Assembly (NCBI GenBank): GCA_021162925.1
Contig: JAGGXQ010000112.1
Coordinates: 1-9,269 of the forward strand
DNA: 9,269 bases
Reading direction: 5' to 3'
Origin: Nitrososphaerota archaeon
Lineage (GTDB): Archaea; Thermoproteota; Nitrososphaeria; Nitrososphaerales; JAGGXQ01
The notes beneath the pieces were generated by a model, which searched no databases, was not told where the DNA came from, and saw only the letters and a program-made list of their open reading frames with translations. Shown here one piece after another: positions 1 to 5,829 of the stretch (positions within the stretch are counted from its first letter, which is position 1; each line of letters opens with the position of its first letter). A program made the position numbers and the translations under genes.

Positions 1-57
1 GAGTCCCTGAGGATATGCGACGAGTGCAAGAGGAAGATGGAGCTCGGCCTGCTCTAG
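1..57 (+). CDS. C-terminal end of an unidentified protein with a CxxC pair (partial)
   Basis: An open frame enters from the left edge and stops at TAG 55-57, giving only 18 residues. They include a Cys-x2-Cys pair (ICDEC) in a basic stretch, which is the look of half of a C-terminal zinc finger; the other half would lie outside the window. The codons (AGG for arginine, ATA, CTC) match the neighbouring genes, supporting real coding. Its stop codon overlaps the 3' end of the convergent GtrA-family gene by four bases. The fragment is too short to assign a family, and the zinc-binding reading is inference. Confidence 0.5.
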   Translation, partial: ESLRICDECKRKMELGLL

Positions 58-881
58 GCCCAGACGAACAGCTCGCTCAGCAGGTAGTTCGCGACGAACC
101 CGAGGGCTATCCCTATCAGGTTGGCAAACAGGTAGCCGATCCCCATCGAGGTTAGCAGTAGCAGGACCGCGTAGTTGATCGAGGCTCCTACGGCGACGGC
201 GCCGTGATACTTCAGGCACCTGGCCAGTATCCCCCCCTCTCCCTTACCTTTGAAGGTCCAAAGGTTGTTGAGGAAGAAGTTGCTCAGGATCGACGACTCT
301 ATGGCTATCGCACCTGCCAGGCCGAGCATGAAGCCCAGGTTCACCAAGCAGTAAAGCAGGCCCTCGTTCACGATCACCCCTAGAAGGCCGACCAGGGCGA
401 ACTTGATGGGCCTGTAGCCCGAGAGCCCTAGAATCCGAAGGACCGATTTCAAGAAGCCATCGCCCCCTTCACACGGTATCTCGTGGATCGATATGCCCTT
501 CGAACCGTGGATCAGGCTGAGCAGGGGGCTGCCACCTTCCCCGAACTTCACGGCCTTCCTCTTGAACGCGAAGCAACCAGAGGACGGGTCCCCGAGCTTA
601 ACCCCTAGGAGGATGGCTGAGAGGGCCGATGTGAGCTTGGTCCCTAGGCCCTTTCTAGAAGCGACCACCAGGTCGTGGTCCTCGACGGCATCGAGTAGCC
701 TGCGGATCAGCTCGGGGTTGCAGCGATCGAGCACGAGCACCACCTCTCCTTGTGCCCTCTTCATCAGCTCTAGGACGCCCGATCCCTCCGCCGGCATGAG
801 CTCGTAATCCATCCCTTTCAGAGCCTCTTCAACGCTTTCCACATCGGCACCGGAAAAGATCACCGATACCTTCAATCCCAT
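54..881 (-). CDS. Degenerate family-2 glycosyltransferase domain fused to a GtrA-family membrane domain
   Basis: Resembles archaeal dolichyl/polyprenyl-phosphate mannose synthase-type proteins in which a GT2 domain is joined to a GtrA membrane domain thought to help move lipid-linked sugars. Counting from the first possible ATG (896), residues 9-145 are GT2-like: VSVIF strand, VLVLD at 53-57, then DPSSGCFAF at 103-111, the counterpart of the usual DPTSGFRAF motif. Residues 162-280 are GtrA: RPIKFALVG, about four membrane segments (165-187, 192-211, 231-251, 256-278), and the hallmark SNFFLNNLWTF at 205-215. The GT2 part is about 60-70 residues short, and the DAD/DxD metal site is reduced to DRC, so catalysis is doubtful. 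I prefer the ATG at 881 because GGTGAGG (887-893) lies 5 bases before it; starting at 896 would overlap mptE by 8 bases and add five residues. It follows mptE closely and is probably co-transcribed. GtrA identity is firm; the sugar and lipid are unknown. Confidence 0.82.
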   Translation of the reverse strand: MGLKVSVIFSGADVESVEEALKGMDYELMPAEGSGVLELMKRAQGEVVLVLDRCNPELIRRLLDAVEDHDLVVASRKGLGTKLTSALSAILLGVKLGDPSSGCFAFKRKAVKFGEGGSPLLSLIHGSKGISIHEIPCEGGDGFLKSVLRILGLSGYRPIKFALVGLLGVIVNEGLLYCLVNLGFMLGLAGAIAIESSILSNFFLNNLWTFKGKGEGGILARCLKYHGAVAVGASINYAVLLLLTSMGIGYLFANLIGIALGFVANYLLSELFVWA

Positions 882-886
882 CCATT

Positions 887-893
887 CCTCACC
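887..893 (-). promoter_or_regulatory. Shine-Dalgarno site supporting the start at 881
   Basis: On the minus strand GGTGAGG lies 5 bases before the ATG at 881 and overlaps the mptE stop codon (TGA, 889-891). It favours the internal ATG over the one at 896 and suggests coupled translation of the two genes. Confidence 0.5.
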
Positions 894-1659
894 CATTCAC
901 GTTAAAAACCTTCTTCAGCTCTTCGTATCCGAGCCTCTTGAATCCAGGTATCTCCTCGCCCATCGAGGTTACGTTGTAGAGTGGGATCTTGGCCATCGAG
1001 CTTAAAACCCCTAGGAGCTCCTTGCATATCCTAAGCTTCTTCAGCTTCCTCTCGTAATTCGGCCTCGGCTTCGAGTACCTGCCGATCTCGTCGCCGAGAT
1101 CCATCCCGGCCAGGGTCAGGCTCCTGGCCCCCATTCCTACCGCCAGGTAGCAGGCCCTATCCCCGTCGGTGAACCCGAAGAAGTTCCTGACGCACCCCTT
1201 CGGCTCCACCTGGGTGGTCGGCAGGACGGCTTTGAACCTCCTCAGGTATCTCCTCAGGGCTTCGACGTTGTCCCCATGCGCGTGAACCACCATCAGGGAG
1301 CCCATCTCATCGGCCTTCAGCAGATCCTCTATCCTCCCATCGAGATCGGTCACCACCACGTCCGGCCTCAACCCGTGCTCCAAGAATATGGAAGTTGCCC
1401 CATCCGAAGCCATCGTCACGAATCTGTTCAAGAAGCCTTTTAGCATCTTGAAGTCGGGCTCGAGGGATGGCCCAGCCCCGAACACCAGCACATCCCTACC
1501 TAGGATCAATCGCTCGAGCCTTTCCGGATCGAGGCACCTGCCCTTCAAGAGCCCATCCGCCAGATCCCTGGCCAACCTATCCTTGCTTTCGTCGAGCCCT
1601 AACCTCTTCGCTATACCCCTGTATATGGGCATCCACTCCCCCAGGTCCACAGGACGCAT
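889..1659 (-). CDS. mptE: 6-hydroxymethyl-7,8-dihydropterin diphosphokinase, MptE type
   Basis: Archaeal MptE (COG1634/DUF115 fold) transfers a diphosphate from ATP to 6-hydroxymethyl-7,8-dihydropterin, a cytosolic step toward methanopterin-type or folate cofactors, replacing bacterial FolK. Numbered from the ATG at 1659 (256 residues), the family motifs appear in order: GAGPS at 61-65, SDGA at 85-88, VTDLDG at 103-108, HAHGDN at 126-131, TTQ near 148-150, GFTDGDRA at 162-169 and GMDLG at 185-189. The acidic TDLDG and TDGD motifs fit metal and nucleotide binding. The frame extends upstream to a TTG at 1695, adding 12 residues, but the ATG gives the normal start for the family and leaves room for a promoter box near 1700. 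It is the first gene of a two-gene unit with the GT2/GtrA gene. The functional assignment is by motif recognition; I am confident of the family and fairly confident of the reaction. Confidence 0.85.
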   Translation of the reverse strand: MRPVDLGEWMPIYRGIAKRLGLDESKDRLARDLADGLLKGRCLDPERLERLILGRDVLVFGAGPSLEPDFKMLKGFLNRFVTMASDGATSIFLEHGLRPDVVVTDLDGRIEDLLKADEMGSLMVVHAHGDNVEALRRYLRRFKAVLPTTQVEPKGCVRNFFGFTDGDRACYLAVGMGARSLTLAGMDLGDEIGRYSKPRPNYERKLKKLRICKELLGVLSSMAKIPLYNVTSMGEEIPGFKRLGYEELKKVFNVNG

Positions 1660-1699
1660 CCTGTTACCAAGTAAAATAGTTATGCGGTCACACAACCGA

Positions 1700-1706
1700 C
1701 TTTAAG
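1700..1706. promoter_or_regulatory. TATA-like box in the divergent mptE / replication-operon promoter region
   Basis: CTTTAAG on the plus strand (CTTAAAG on the minus strand) is nearly symmetric. Its centre is 24 bases before the ATG at 1727, the spacing expected for a leaderless archaeal transcript. Read the other way, it would start an mptE transcript near 1677, giving a leader of about 18 bases before the ATG at 1659. No Shine-Dalgarno site precedes 1727, which agrees with leaderless initiation. Use in both directions is inference. Confidence 0.5.
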
Positions 1707-1726
1707 CGTCTAAGAGACCAATCCGT

Positions 1727-2101
1727 ATGAGGCTCGAGCTTAGGCTTAGAGAGAAGCTTCAGAACATAGTCGATGATATAAACTCCGGCATGGATCCGGA
1801 TGTGCTCGCATCTTGGTACAGGGCGATAGCGAGCGAAGCCAGGATCCTTGCTCCCCCTGAGCTCGCCAGGGGGATTCAGGTGAAGCAGGACCCTATCCTG
1901 TGGATGAAGTTCGAGCTCAAGCTCTCTAGGAGGGCCGTGCCCTACGTGATAGAGGCGATCGAGAACAACCTGCCTAAGATGAACTTCTCGACCAGGCTTT
2001 ACTTCCAGAAGGTTGAGGAGATAATCCTGAACGAGGCGAAGAACTGGGACAGGTCGAGGGCGTTCATGGAGAAGCTACCGGACATAGAGAAGGATAAGTA
2101 G
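1727..2101 (+). CDS. Unrecognised 124-residue protein heading the primase-GINS operon
   Basis: I do not recognise this family with certainty. The protein is soluble, has no cysteine, signal peptide or membrane segment, and looks almost wholly helical and charged: an N-terminal helix (residues 2-20), a WYRAIASEAR helix (30-39), a LAPPELARG turn (41-49), a short QDPILWMKF segment (54-62) and helices at 66-82 and 88-105 (STRLYFQKVEEII at 88-100). A basic and acidic tail follows. The aromatic and proline positions look constrained rather than random, so I expect an archaeal conserved family. It starts at ATG 1727 with a TATA-like box 24 bases upstream and no Shine-Dalgarno site. Its stop is 18 bases before priL, so it probably shares a transcript with priL, priS and gins51. 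A role with primase or the helicase is inferred from position only. Confidence 0.8.
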   Translation: MRLELRLREKLQNIVDDINSGMDPDVLASWYRAIASEARILAPPELARGIQVKQDPILWMKFELKLSRRAVPYVIEAIENNLPKMNFSTRLYFQKVEEIILNEAKNWDRSRAFMEKLPDIEKDK

Positions 2102-2119
2102 CCCCGATCCATAATGTAA

Positions 2120-3109
2120 ATGGTGGAGCTAGGGTTCGAGGATCTGGCGAAGTACCCGATCCTAAAGGAGGTCGAAGCTTACTTCAGGGAGAGGAAGATA
2201 TCCCTAGAAGAGCTTTCTCTAGACGACTACCGCCCGGTCCTAGAAAGGGCTAGGGAGAGGATCTTCGAGGCGGTCGAGAGGGCGAAGGTGAGCTACAGGA
2301 GGGGTTGCCCGGACCTGGAGATCATGTCCTTCCTGGTCGCGTTCCTGCTCGTAAGGGCTTCGGGCTCCGAGTTCCTGATGCAGAAGTACTCCCTCTCTGA
2401 AGCTAGGAGGATCGAGGAGCTCCTGCAGGGGGAGAAGAGCGACGGGGTCTTCTCCTACGTCGTCAAGGCCTTGGGCATAGATGCCGTAGCTCTTGAGGAC
2501 GGGACCTTCGAGCTCGACTTCGACCGCTACCTGAGGCTCGCAACCAGGCTTCACAGCGAACGGTGGAAGCTGGTGAACAGGGAGCTCTCGAAGGGATCGG
2601 TGAGGATACCGAGGAGGGATCTCGTAAGGCTGGTGAGGGAGGCCGTAAGGGATCTGATCTACGAGAGGCTTAGGAAGGCTCCGGCTCCTAAGGTCCCCGA
2701 GTTGCTGAAGGGGATAGTCGAGGAGCTGAAGTCGATATCCCCAAAGCCGGTTAGGAGGCCGAAGGCCAAGGGAGGGGCCTATCCACCATGCGTCTCTCAT
2801 GCCCTAGAGATGCTCTCGAAGGGGGAGAACGTCCCCCATATAGGCAGGTTCCTCCTAGTCTCCTACCTCTACAACAAAGGGGTCGGCATAGAGGATATAA
2901 TCTCCCTCTTCTCGACCTCCCCGGACTTCAACGAAAGGATAACGAGGTATCAGGTCGAGCACATAGCCGGGATAAGGGGAGGTGGGAAGAAGTACCTGCC
3001 TCCGTCGTGCAGGATCCTGCAGAGCAAGGGGTTCTGCTTCAAGACCGAGGAGTGCGACGGGATAAAGAACCCGCTCCAGTTCAGGGGGAGGAAAGTTGAA
3101 AGAGGTTGA
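2120..3109 (+). CDS. priL: DNA primase large (regulatory) subunit PriL
   Basis: PriL pairs with PriS to make the archaeal/eukaryotic-type primase; it steers initiation and product length and carries a 4Fe-4S cluster in its C-terminal domain. Here 329 residues are mainly helical. The N-terminal domain (about 1-190) binds PriS in known structures. A basic, proline-rich linker follows (about 186-218), then the cluster domain: C224 in YPPC, C297 in LPPSC, C306 in GFC and C312 in EEC, so all four cluster ligands are present, with RFLLVSYLY (243-251) as the usual helix between the first two. Length is slightly below the common 350-400. The start ATG at 2120 has no Shine-Dalgarno site; GTG at 2123 is an alternative. 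The 3' end overlaps priS by 14 bases. Assignment is firm from the four-cysteine pattern and the priS neighbour. Confidence 0.93.
   Translation: MVELGFEDLAKYPILKEVEAYFRERKISLEELSLDDYRPVLERARERIFEAVERAKVSYRRGCPDLEIMSFLVAFLLVRASGSEFLMQKYSLSEARRIEELLQGEKSDGVFSYVVKALGIDAVALEDGTFELDFDRYLRLATRLHSERWKLVNRELSKGSVRIPRRDLVRLVREAVRDLIYERLRKAPAPKVPELLKGIVEELKSISPKPVRRPKAKGGAYPPCVSHALEMLSKGENVPHIGRFLLVSYLYNKGVGIEDIISLFSTSPDFNERITRYQVEHIAGIRGGGKKYLPPSCRILQSKGFCFKTEECDGIKNPLQFRGRKVERG
3084..3091 (+). promoter_or_regulatory. Strong Shine-Dalgarno site inside priL for the priS TTG start
   Basis: GGGGGAGG sits 4 bases before the TTG at 3096 and lies within the last codons of priL. It supports the TTG as the real start and implies that priS is translated by re-initiation or internal binding, coupled to priL. 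Confidence 0.65.
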
Positions 3110-4175
3110 TTTCCTGAAGGCCGCCTTCAGGGAGTATTACTTCAAGATGTCGGATAGGGTCGAGGTTCCGGAGCACATCGAGGAGAGGGAGTTCGGCTAC
3201 CAGAACTTCGAAGGGGTCATGATAAGGCACCTATCGTTCAGGGACGGCGGGGACTTGAGGGCCTTCCTGCTCAGGGAGGTTCCCGCCGGGGTCTACTGCT
3301 CCCCCGCGAGGTACACCGATCCGACCCTGCCGATGGAGGAGAAGGGGTGGAAGGAGGCCGATCTGATCTTCGACATAGATGCCGATGAGCTGGAATGTAA
3401 ATGCTGGAACGAGTACAGGTATTGGATATGCGAATCGTGTTCGGCCATCCATAAGGGGGCGAAGCTGGACGAGTGCCCCACGTGCGGATCGGGCAGGCTG
3501 AGGCCGGTGAACTTCGTCTGCGACGAGTGCATCAAGAAGGGCCTGGGCGAGGTATCGAAGCTCCTAGAAATCCTTAAGGAGGACTTCGGGGTAAAAGAGG
3601 GGGACGTGAAGGTGTACTTCTCCGGAAACGTCGGCTTTCACATACACGTAAAGGACGAGAGGTTCAAGGGGCTGGGCCCCGCCGAGAGGGCCGAGATATG
3701 CGACTACCTGATGGGGAGGGGCCTGATGCCGGAGGTGCTCGGATTTGGAAGGGGCATGCCCCTCGCATCTAGGTGGAGGGATAGGGTGCTGGACTCGTCC
3801 AGCTTGGCCGAGCTCAAGAGGATGTACAGGAAGATGGGCTATGAGGGATTTAGGAGCTGGCTGGAGCGGGTGGCCCTGGAGGCCGGGGCCCGTATAGACC
3901 CCTCCGTAACCATCGACGTGCACAGGATATTCAGGTTGCCAGGGACCTTGCATAGGAAGAGCGGGATGGCGAAGGTCGGGGTTCGAGGCCTCGAATTCGA
4001 TCCCTTCAGGGATGCGATGCCCTTCGGCTCGGAGCCGGTCAGGCTGTTCGTCGAGAGGTCTCCGAGGCTCGACTTCAGGGGCGAGGCGTTCGGCCCCTTC
4101 GAGAGGGAGGAGGTCGAGTTGCCGAAGGGCTTAGCGGTCTATCTGGTTGCGAAGGGGGTGGCGAGGCCGCTTTGA
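3096..4175 (+). CDS. priS: DNA primase small (catalytic) subunit PriS
   Basis: Catalytic subunit of the archaeo-eukaryotic primase, which makes RNA and in archaea also DNA primers at the fork. Of 359 residues, motif I is FDIDAD at 92-97 (metal ligands D95 and D97), motif II is SGNVGFHIHV at 176-185, and motif III is VTIDVHRIFRLPGTLH at 271-286 with acidic D274. SSARY-like CSPARY (68-73) and EEKGW (81-85) also match crenarchaeal PriS. Between motifs I and II lies a cysteine-rich insert: C101, C103, C112-x2-C115, C127-x2-C130 and C142-x2-C145, larger than the single zinc knuckle of Pyrococcus PriS. The start is TTG at 3096, chosen for the strong Shine-Dalgarno site; the stop TGA overlaps the TTG of the GINS gene. 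All catalytic residues seen are intact, so it should be active. Confidence 0.95.
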   Translation: MKEVDFLKAAFREYYFKMSDRVEVPEHIEEREFGYQNFEGVMIRHLSFRDGGDLRAFLLREVPAGVYCSPARYTDPTLPMEEKGWKEADLIFDIDADELECKCWNEYRYWICESCSAIHKGAKLDECPTCGSGRLRPVNFVCDECIKKGLGEVSKLLEILKEDFGVKEGDVKVYFSGNVGFHIHVKDERFKGLGPAERAEICDYLMGRGLMPEVLGFGRGMPLASRWRDRVLDSSSLAELKRMYRKMGYEGFRSWLERVALEAGARIDPSVTIDVHRIFRLPGTLHRKSGMAKVGVRGLEFDPFRDAMPFGSEPVRLFVERSPRLDFRGEAFGPFEREEVELPKGLAVYLVAKGVARPL

Positions 4176-4729
4176 ACGTGAACGGCCTCCTCGACAGGCT
4201 CTACTCCCTCCTGGTGAAGGAGCTGGAGTCGGAGGAGCTTGGTGAGCTGCCCAAGGGCATATACAAGGAGGCGGCTGGCGCCGTAAGGGCCGTAAAGGTC
4301 GAAGGTTACGACAGGAAGAGCCTCCCTAGCTTGGTATCCGAAAGGCTCCGCTCGCTCATACTCGAGCTCGCCTCCATGCTCTTGGAGGTCAGGGTCGCGA
4401 AGGCGATGAAGGAGGGGCAGGAAGCCCTGGACAGGCTGAGCTACGAGGAGAGGTTCGTCATGGAGCCGTTCTACGCCCACGCCTCTAGGGTGAGGATGGT
4501 GGAGGAGGCGATAGAGAGGGGGAACCGATCCTTCTTCGAGAACGTGTTCAGGGAGCTGATATCGAAGCTCGTCATGGTCAGGTTCTTGGGGGACGCGCCA
4601 GCGGTTATAGGGCCCGATCTGAAGAAGTACGGACCCTTCAGGAAGGGGGATATGGCGCTGATCCCCTTGGACAACGCCCTGGTCATGAAGAAGGAAGGGC
4701 TGGTGGAGCTCATCGACTTGAGAACTTGA
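4172..4729 (+). CDS. gins51: GINS complex subunit, Gins51/Gins15 type
   Basis: Archaeal GINS binds MCM helicase and the Cdc45/GAN nuclease to form the CMG-like replicative helicase. This 185-residue protein has the Gins51 order: helical A domain first (about 1-130, with LPKGIY at 26-31 and the long helices 52-85 and 89-116), then the small beta-rich B domain (133-183) with GPDLKKYGPFRKGD at 147-160 and IPLDNA at 164-169, both typical of archaeal and eukaryotic GINS B domains. Gins51 is known to sit beside priS in several archaea, and that arrangement is seen here. The TTG start at 4172 overlaps the priS stop in TTGA; GTG at 4178 is an alternative. Its 3' end overlaps the convergent DUF424 gene by 20 bases. 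A Gins23 assignment is unlikely because that form has the B domain first. Confidence 0.88.
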   Translation: MNVNGLLDRLYSLLVKELESEELGELPKGIYKEAAGAVRAVKVEGYDRKSLPSLVSERLRSLILELASMLLEVRVAKAMKEGQEALDRLSYEERFVMEPFYAHASRVRMVEEAIERGNRSFFENVFRELISKLVMVRFLGDAPAVIGPDLKKYGPFRKGDMALIPLDNALVMKKEGLVELIDLRT

Positions 4730-5018
4730 ATATCATCAGGAAGGATACCCCGCCTATGATCCTCACGGCATCCCCGTTCGCGAGCCCCTCCTCGACCACG
4801 GCCTCGACTATCTCGTTCCCGACCAGGTTCACGATCTCGCACTCTTTGACGAGCTTGATAACCTCCTCCCTCTCCACGACCTCCCCGCCGAAGTAATCCT
4901 CGGATATCCTCATCTCGAGCCCATCCCCCTTCACGACGCTGCCCAGCAGCTCCTTTTCGCACACGTTGAGCAACCTGAGGCCGTTCCAGTTCATCAGCCT
5001 GACCACGTATTCGGCCAT
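4710..5018 (-). CDS. DUF424 family archaeal protein, partner gene of aIF2-beta
   Basis: A small soluble protein of 102 residues matching archaeal DUF424 (COG2412), whose function is not established. Signature segments are CEKELLGSV, YFGGEVVEREEV, the NLVGNEIVEAVVEEGL helix and VRIIGGVSF near the C-terminus. The gene begins at ATG 5018, which shares one base with the aIF2-beta stop (TGATG), with GGGTGGG at 5022-5028 just upstream; a TTG three bases earlier is possible but less likely. Such tight linkage to an aIF2-beta gene is a pattern I associate with this family and suggests a job near translation or the ribosome, but that is inference. The usual final VPH of the family appears here as VSF, followed by a short hydrophobic and basic tail. 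The 3' end overlaps gins51. Confidence 0.85.
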   Translation of the reverse strand: MAEYVVRLMNWNGLRLLNVCEKELLGSVVKGDGLEMRISEDYFGGEVVEREEVIKLVKECEIVNLVGNEIVEAVVEEGLANGDAVRIIGGVSFLMIFKFSSR

Positions 5019-5440
5019 CAACCCACCCTTGCGGGAGATCTGGCTCCGCAGGCCTCGCAGACTATGAAGGTCATCCTCTTCACCCTCTCTAGCTTCGTAT
5101 CCCAGCTACCGCATGCGGGGCATACGACGGCGTCCCTGATGTACTTGTTTATGACCGCCTCTATCGATTGGATGTCCTTCCTTCCGACGAAGACCGCCCT
5201 CTCCCCATCCCTAGTCGCAAGGGTCGCCAGCTTCTTCGCCATGTACATGAGCATCTTGTCCGGGTCCCTTCTGAGGAGCTTGGGGTAGTCTATGAAGTTC
5301 CTCAGGATGGTCCTGTTCCCGACCCATATGACGTCCGGCCTTGGTAGCTCGATCCTCTGGGTCTTCGGGACCCTCTTCACCTTCTTAAGGCCCTCCCTGA
5401 GCCTCCTCAGAAGCTCCTCGTAGCTCATGCTAAGCGACAT
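5018..5440 (-). CDS. eif2b: Translation initiation factor aIF2 subunit beta
   Basis: Beta subunit of the heterotrimeric aIF2, which brings initiator methionyl-tRNA to the small ribosomal subunit. Numbered from the first ATG (5446; 142 residues), it has an N-terminal helix that binds the gamma subunit in known structures (about 9-22), the central alpha/beta core with VGNRTILRNF at 42-51 and the LMYMAKKLAT helix at 66-75, and a C-terminal zinc ribbon with C109-x2-C112 and C130-x2-C133. Length is normal for archaea. Three ATG codons compete: 5446, 5440 and 5428. GGGGAG at 5450-5455 is 9 bases from 5440 and only 3 from 5446, so I chose 5440; 5428 would give the compact MSYEELL start seen in many homologues. 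It is the first gene of the unit with DUF424 and diverges from aIF1A. Confidence 0.94.
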   Translation of the reverse strand: MSLSMSYEELLRRLREGLKKVKRVPKTQRIELPRPDVIWVGNRTILRNFIDYPKLLRRDPDKMLMYMAKKLATLATRDGERAVFVGRKDIQSIEAVINKYIRDAVVCPACGSWDTKLERVKRMTFIVCEACGARSPARVG

Positions 5441-5462
5441 CACCATACTCTCCCCGCTTCAC

Positions 5463-5480
5463 GTATAAAACGTTTTTATC
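5463..5480 (-). promoter_or_regulatory. A/T-rich promoter element for aIF2-beta with a central palindrome
   Basis: The stretch contains the perfect 10-base palindrome AAAACGTTTT (5467-5476) flanked by near-symmetric TAT sequences. On the minus strand it offers two TATA-like boxes, ATAAAAA (centre about 5476) and TTTTATA (centre about 5467), which are 30 and 21 bases from the ATG at 5446, or 36 and 27 from the ATG at 5440. Which box is used cannot be told from sequence. Confidence 0.5.
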
Positions 5481-5484
5481 ATAC

Positions 5485-5493
5485 CTTTAAATA
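5485..5493 (+). promoter_or_regulatory. TATA box of aIF1A
   Basis: CTTTAAATA has its centre 29 bases before the ATG at 5518, placing transcription start within a few bases of the start codon. No Shine-Dalgarno site lies directly upstream of the ATG, so the message is probably leaderless or nearly so. Confidence 0.6.
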
Positions 5494-5517
5494 CCATGAA
5501 TACATCCTAGCCCTGGG

Positions 5518-5829
5518 ATGGGGAAGAGAAAGGTTCTGAGCGAGGAGGAGCTGAGGGAGCTCGTACTCCCTGCCGAGGGTGAGCTCTTGGGCAGGGTGAT
5601 AAAGCTCCTGGGCAGCGACCACGTTTTGGTGAAGTGCACGGATGGCAAGACAAGGCTCTGCAGGATAAGGGGGAAGCTGAAGAGGAGGATATGGGTGAGG
5701 GAGGGGGACGTGGTCCTCATAGCCCCTTGGGACTTCAAGCCGGACCAGAGGGCGGATATACTCTGGAGGTACAAGATAGCCCAGGTCGACTGGCTCAAGG
5801 ACAACGGCTACCTCCCCAAGGACCTGTAG
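5518..5829 (+). CDS. eif1a: Translation initiation factor aIF1A
   Basis: Archaeal counterpart of eIF1A and bacterial IF1: an OB-fold protein that binds the A site of the small ribosomal subunit during initiation. It has 103 residues, normal for the archaeal form. After a short charged N-terminal arm (1-17), the OB fold shows EGELLGRVIKLLGSDHVLVK (20-39), CTDGKTRLCRIRGKLKRRIW (40-59) and VREGDVVLIAPWDF (60-73), followed by a C-terminal helical segment including DILWRYKIAQVDWLKDNG (80-97); all match the family. The start is ATG 5518, downstream of a clear TATA box. The gene stands alone, divergent from aIF2-beta, and its 3' end overlaps the convergent ABC permease gene by 22 bases. Identification is secure. 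Confidence 0.95.
   Translation: MGKRKVLSEEELRELVLPAEGELLGRVIKLLGSDHVLVKCTDGKTRLCRIRGKLKRRIWVREGDVVLIAPWDFKPDQRADILWRYKIAQVDWLKDNGYLPKDL

Noticed and set aside
1660..1695. The 12-codon N-terminal extension of mptE from TTG 1695
   Set aside because: It lacks a ribosome site, lies almost on top of the likely promoter box, and the ATG at 1659 gives the normal family start.
2240..2800. A 186-codon minus-strand open frame inside priL
   Set aside because: It lies wholly antisense to priL, its product is rich in Leu, Pro and Arg with no recognisable motif, and such long antisense frames are expected from AGG/GAG-rich coding DNA.
4471..4962. A 163-codon minus-strand open frame across the gins51/DUF424 junction
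   Set aside because: It overlaps both real genes; its first part is a run of Arg and Gly typical of an out-of-frame reading, while DUF424 and gins51 have clear family motifs.
5461..5517. A possible small RNA or riboswitch between aIF2-beta and aIF1A
   Set aside because: The symmetric A/T sequence is better explained by TATA boxes; the gap is under 80 bases and shows no stable GC stem.
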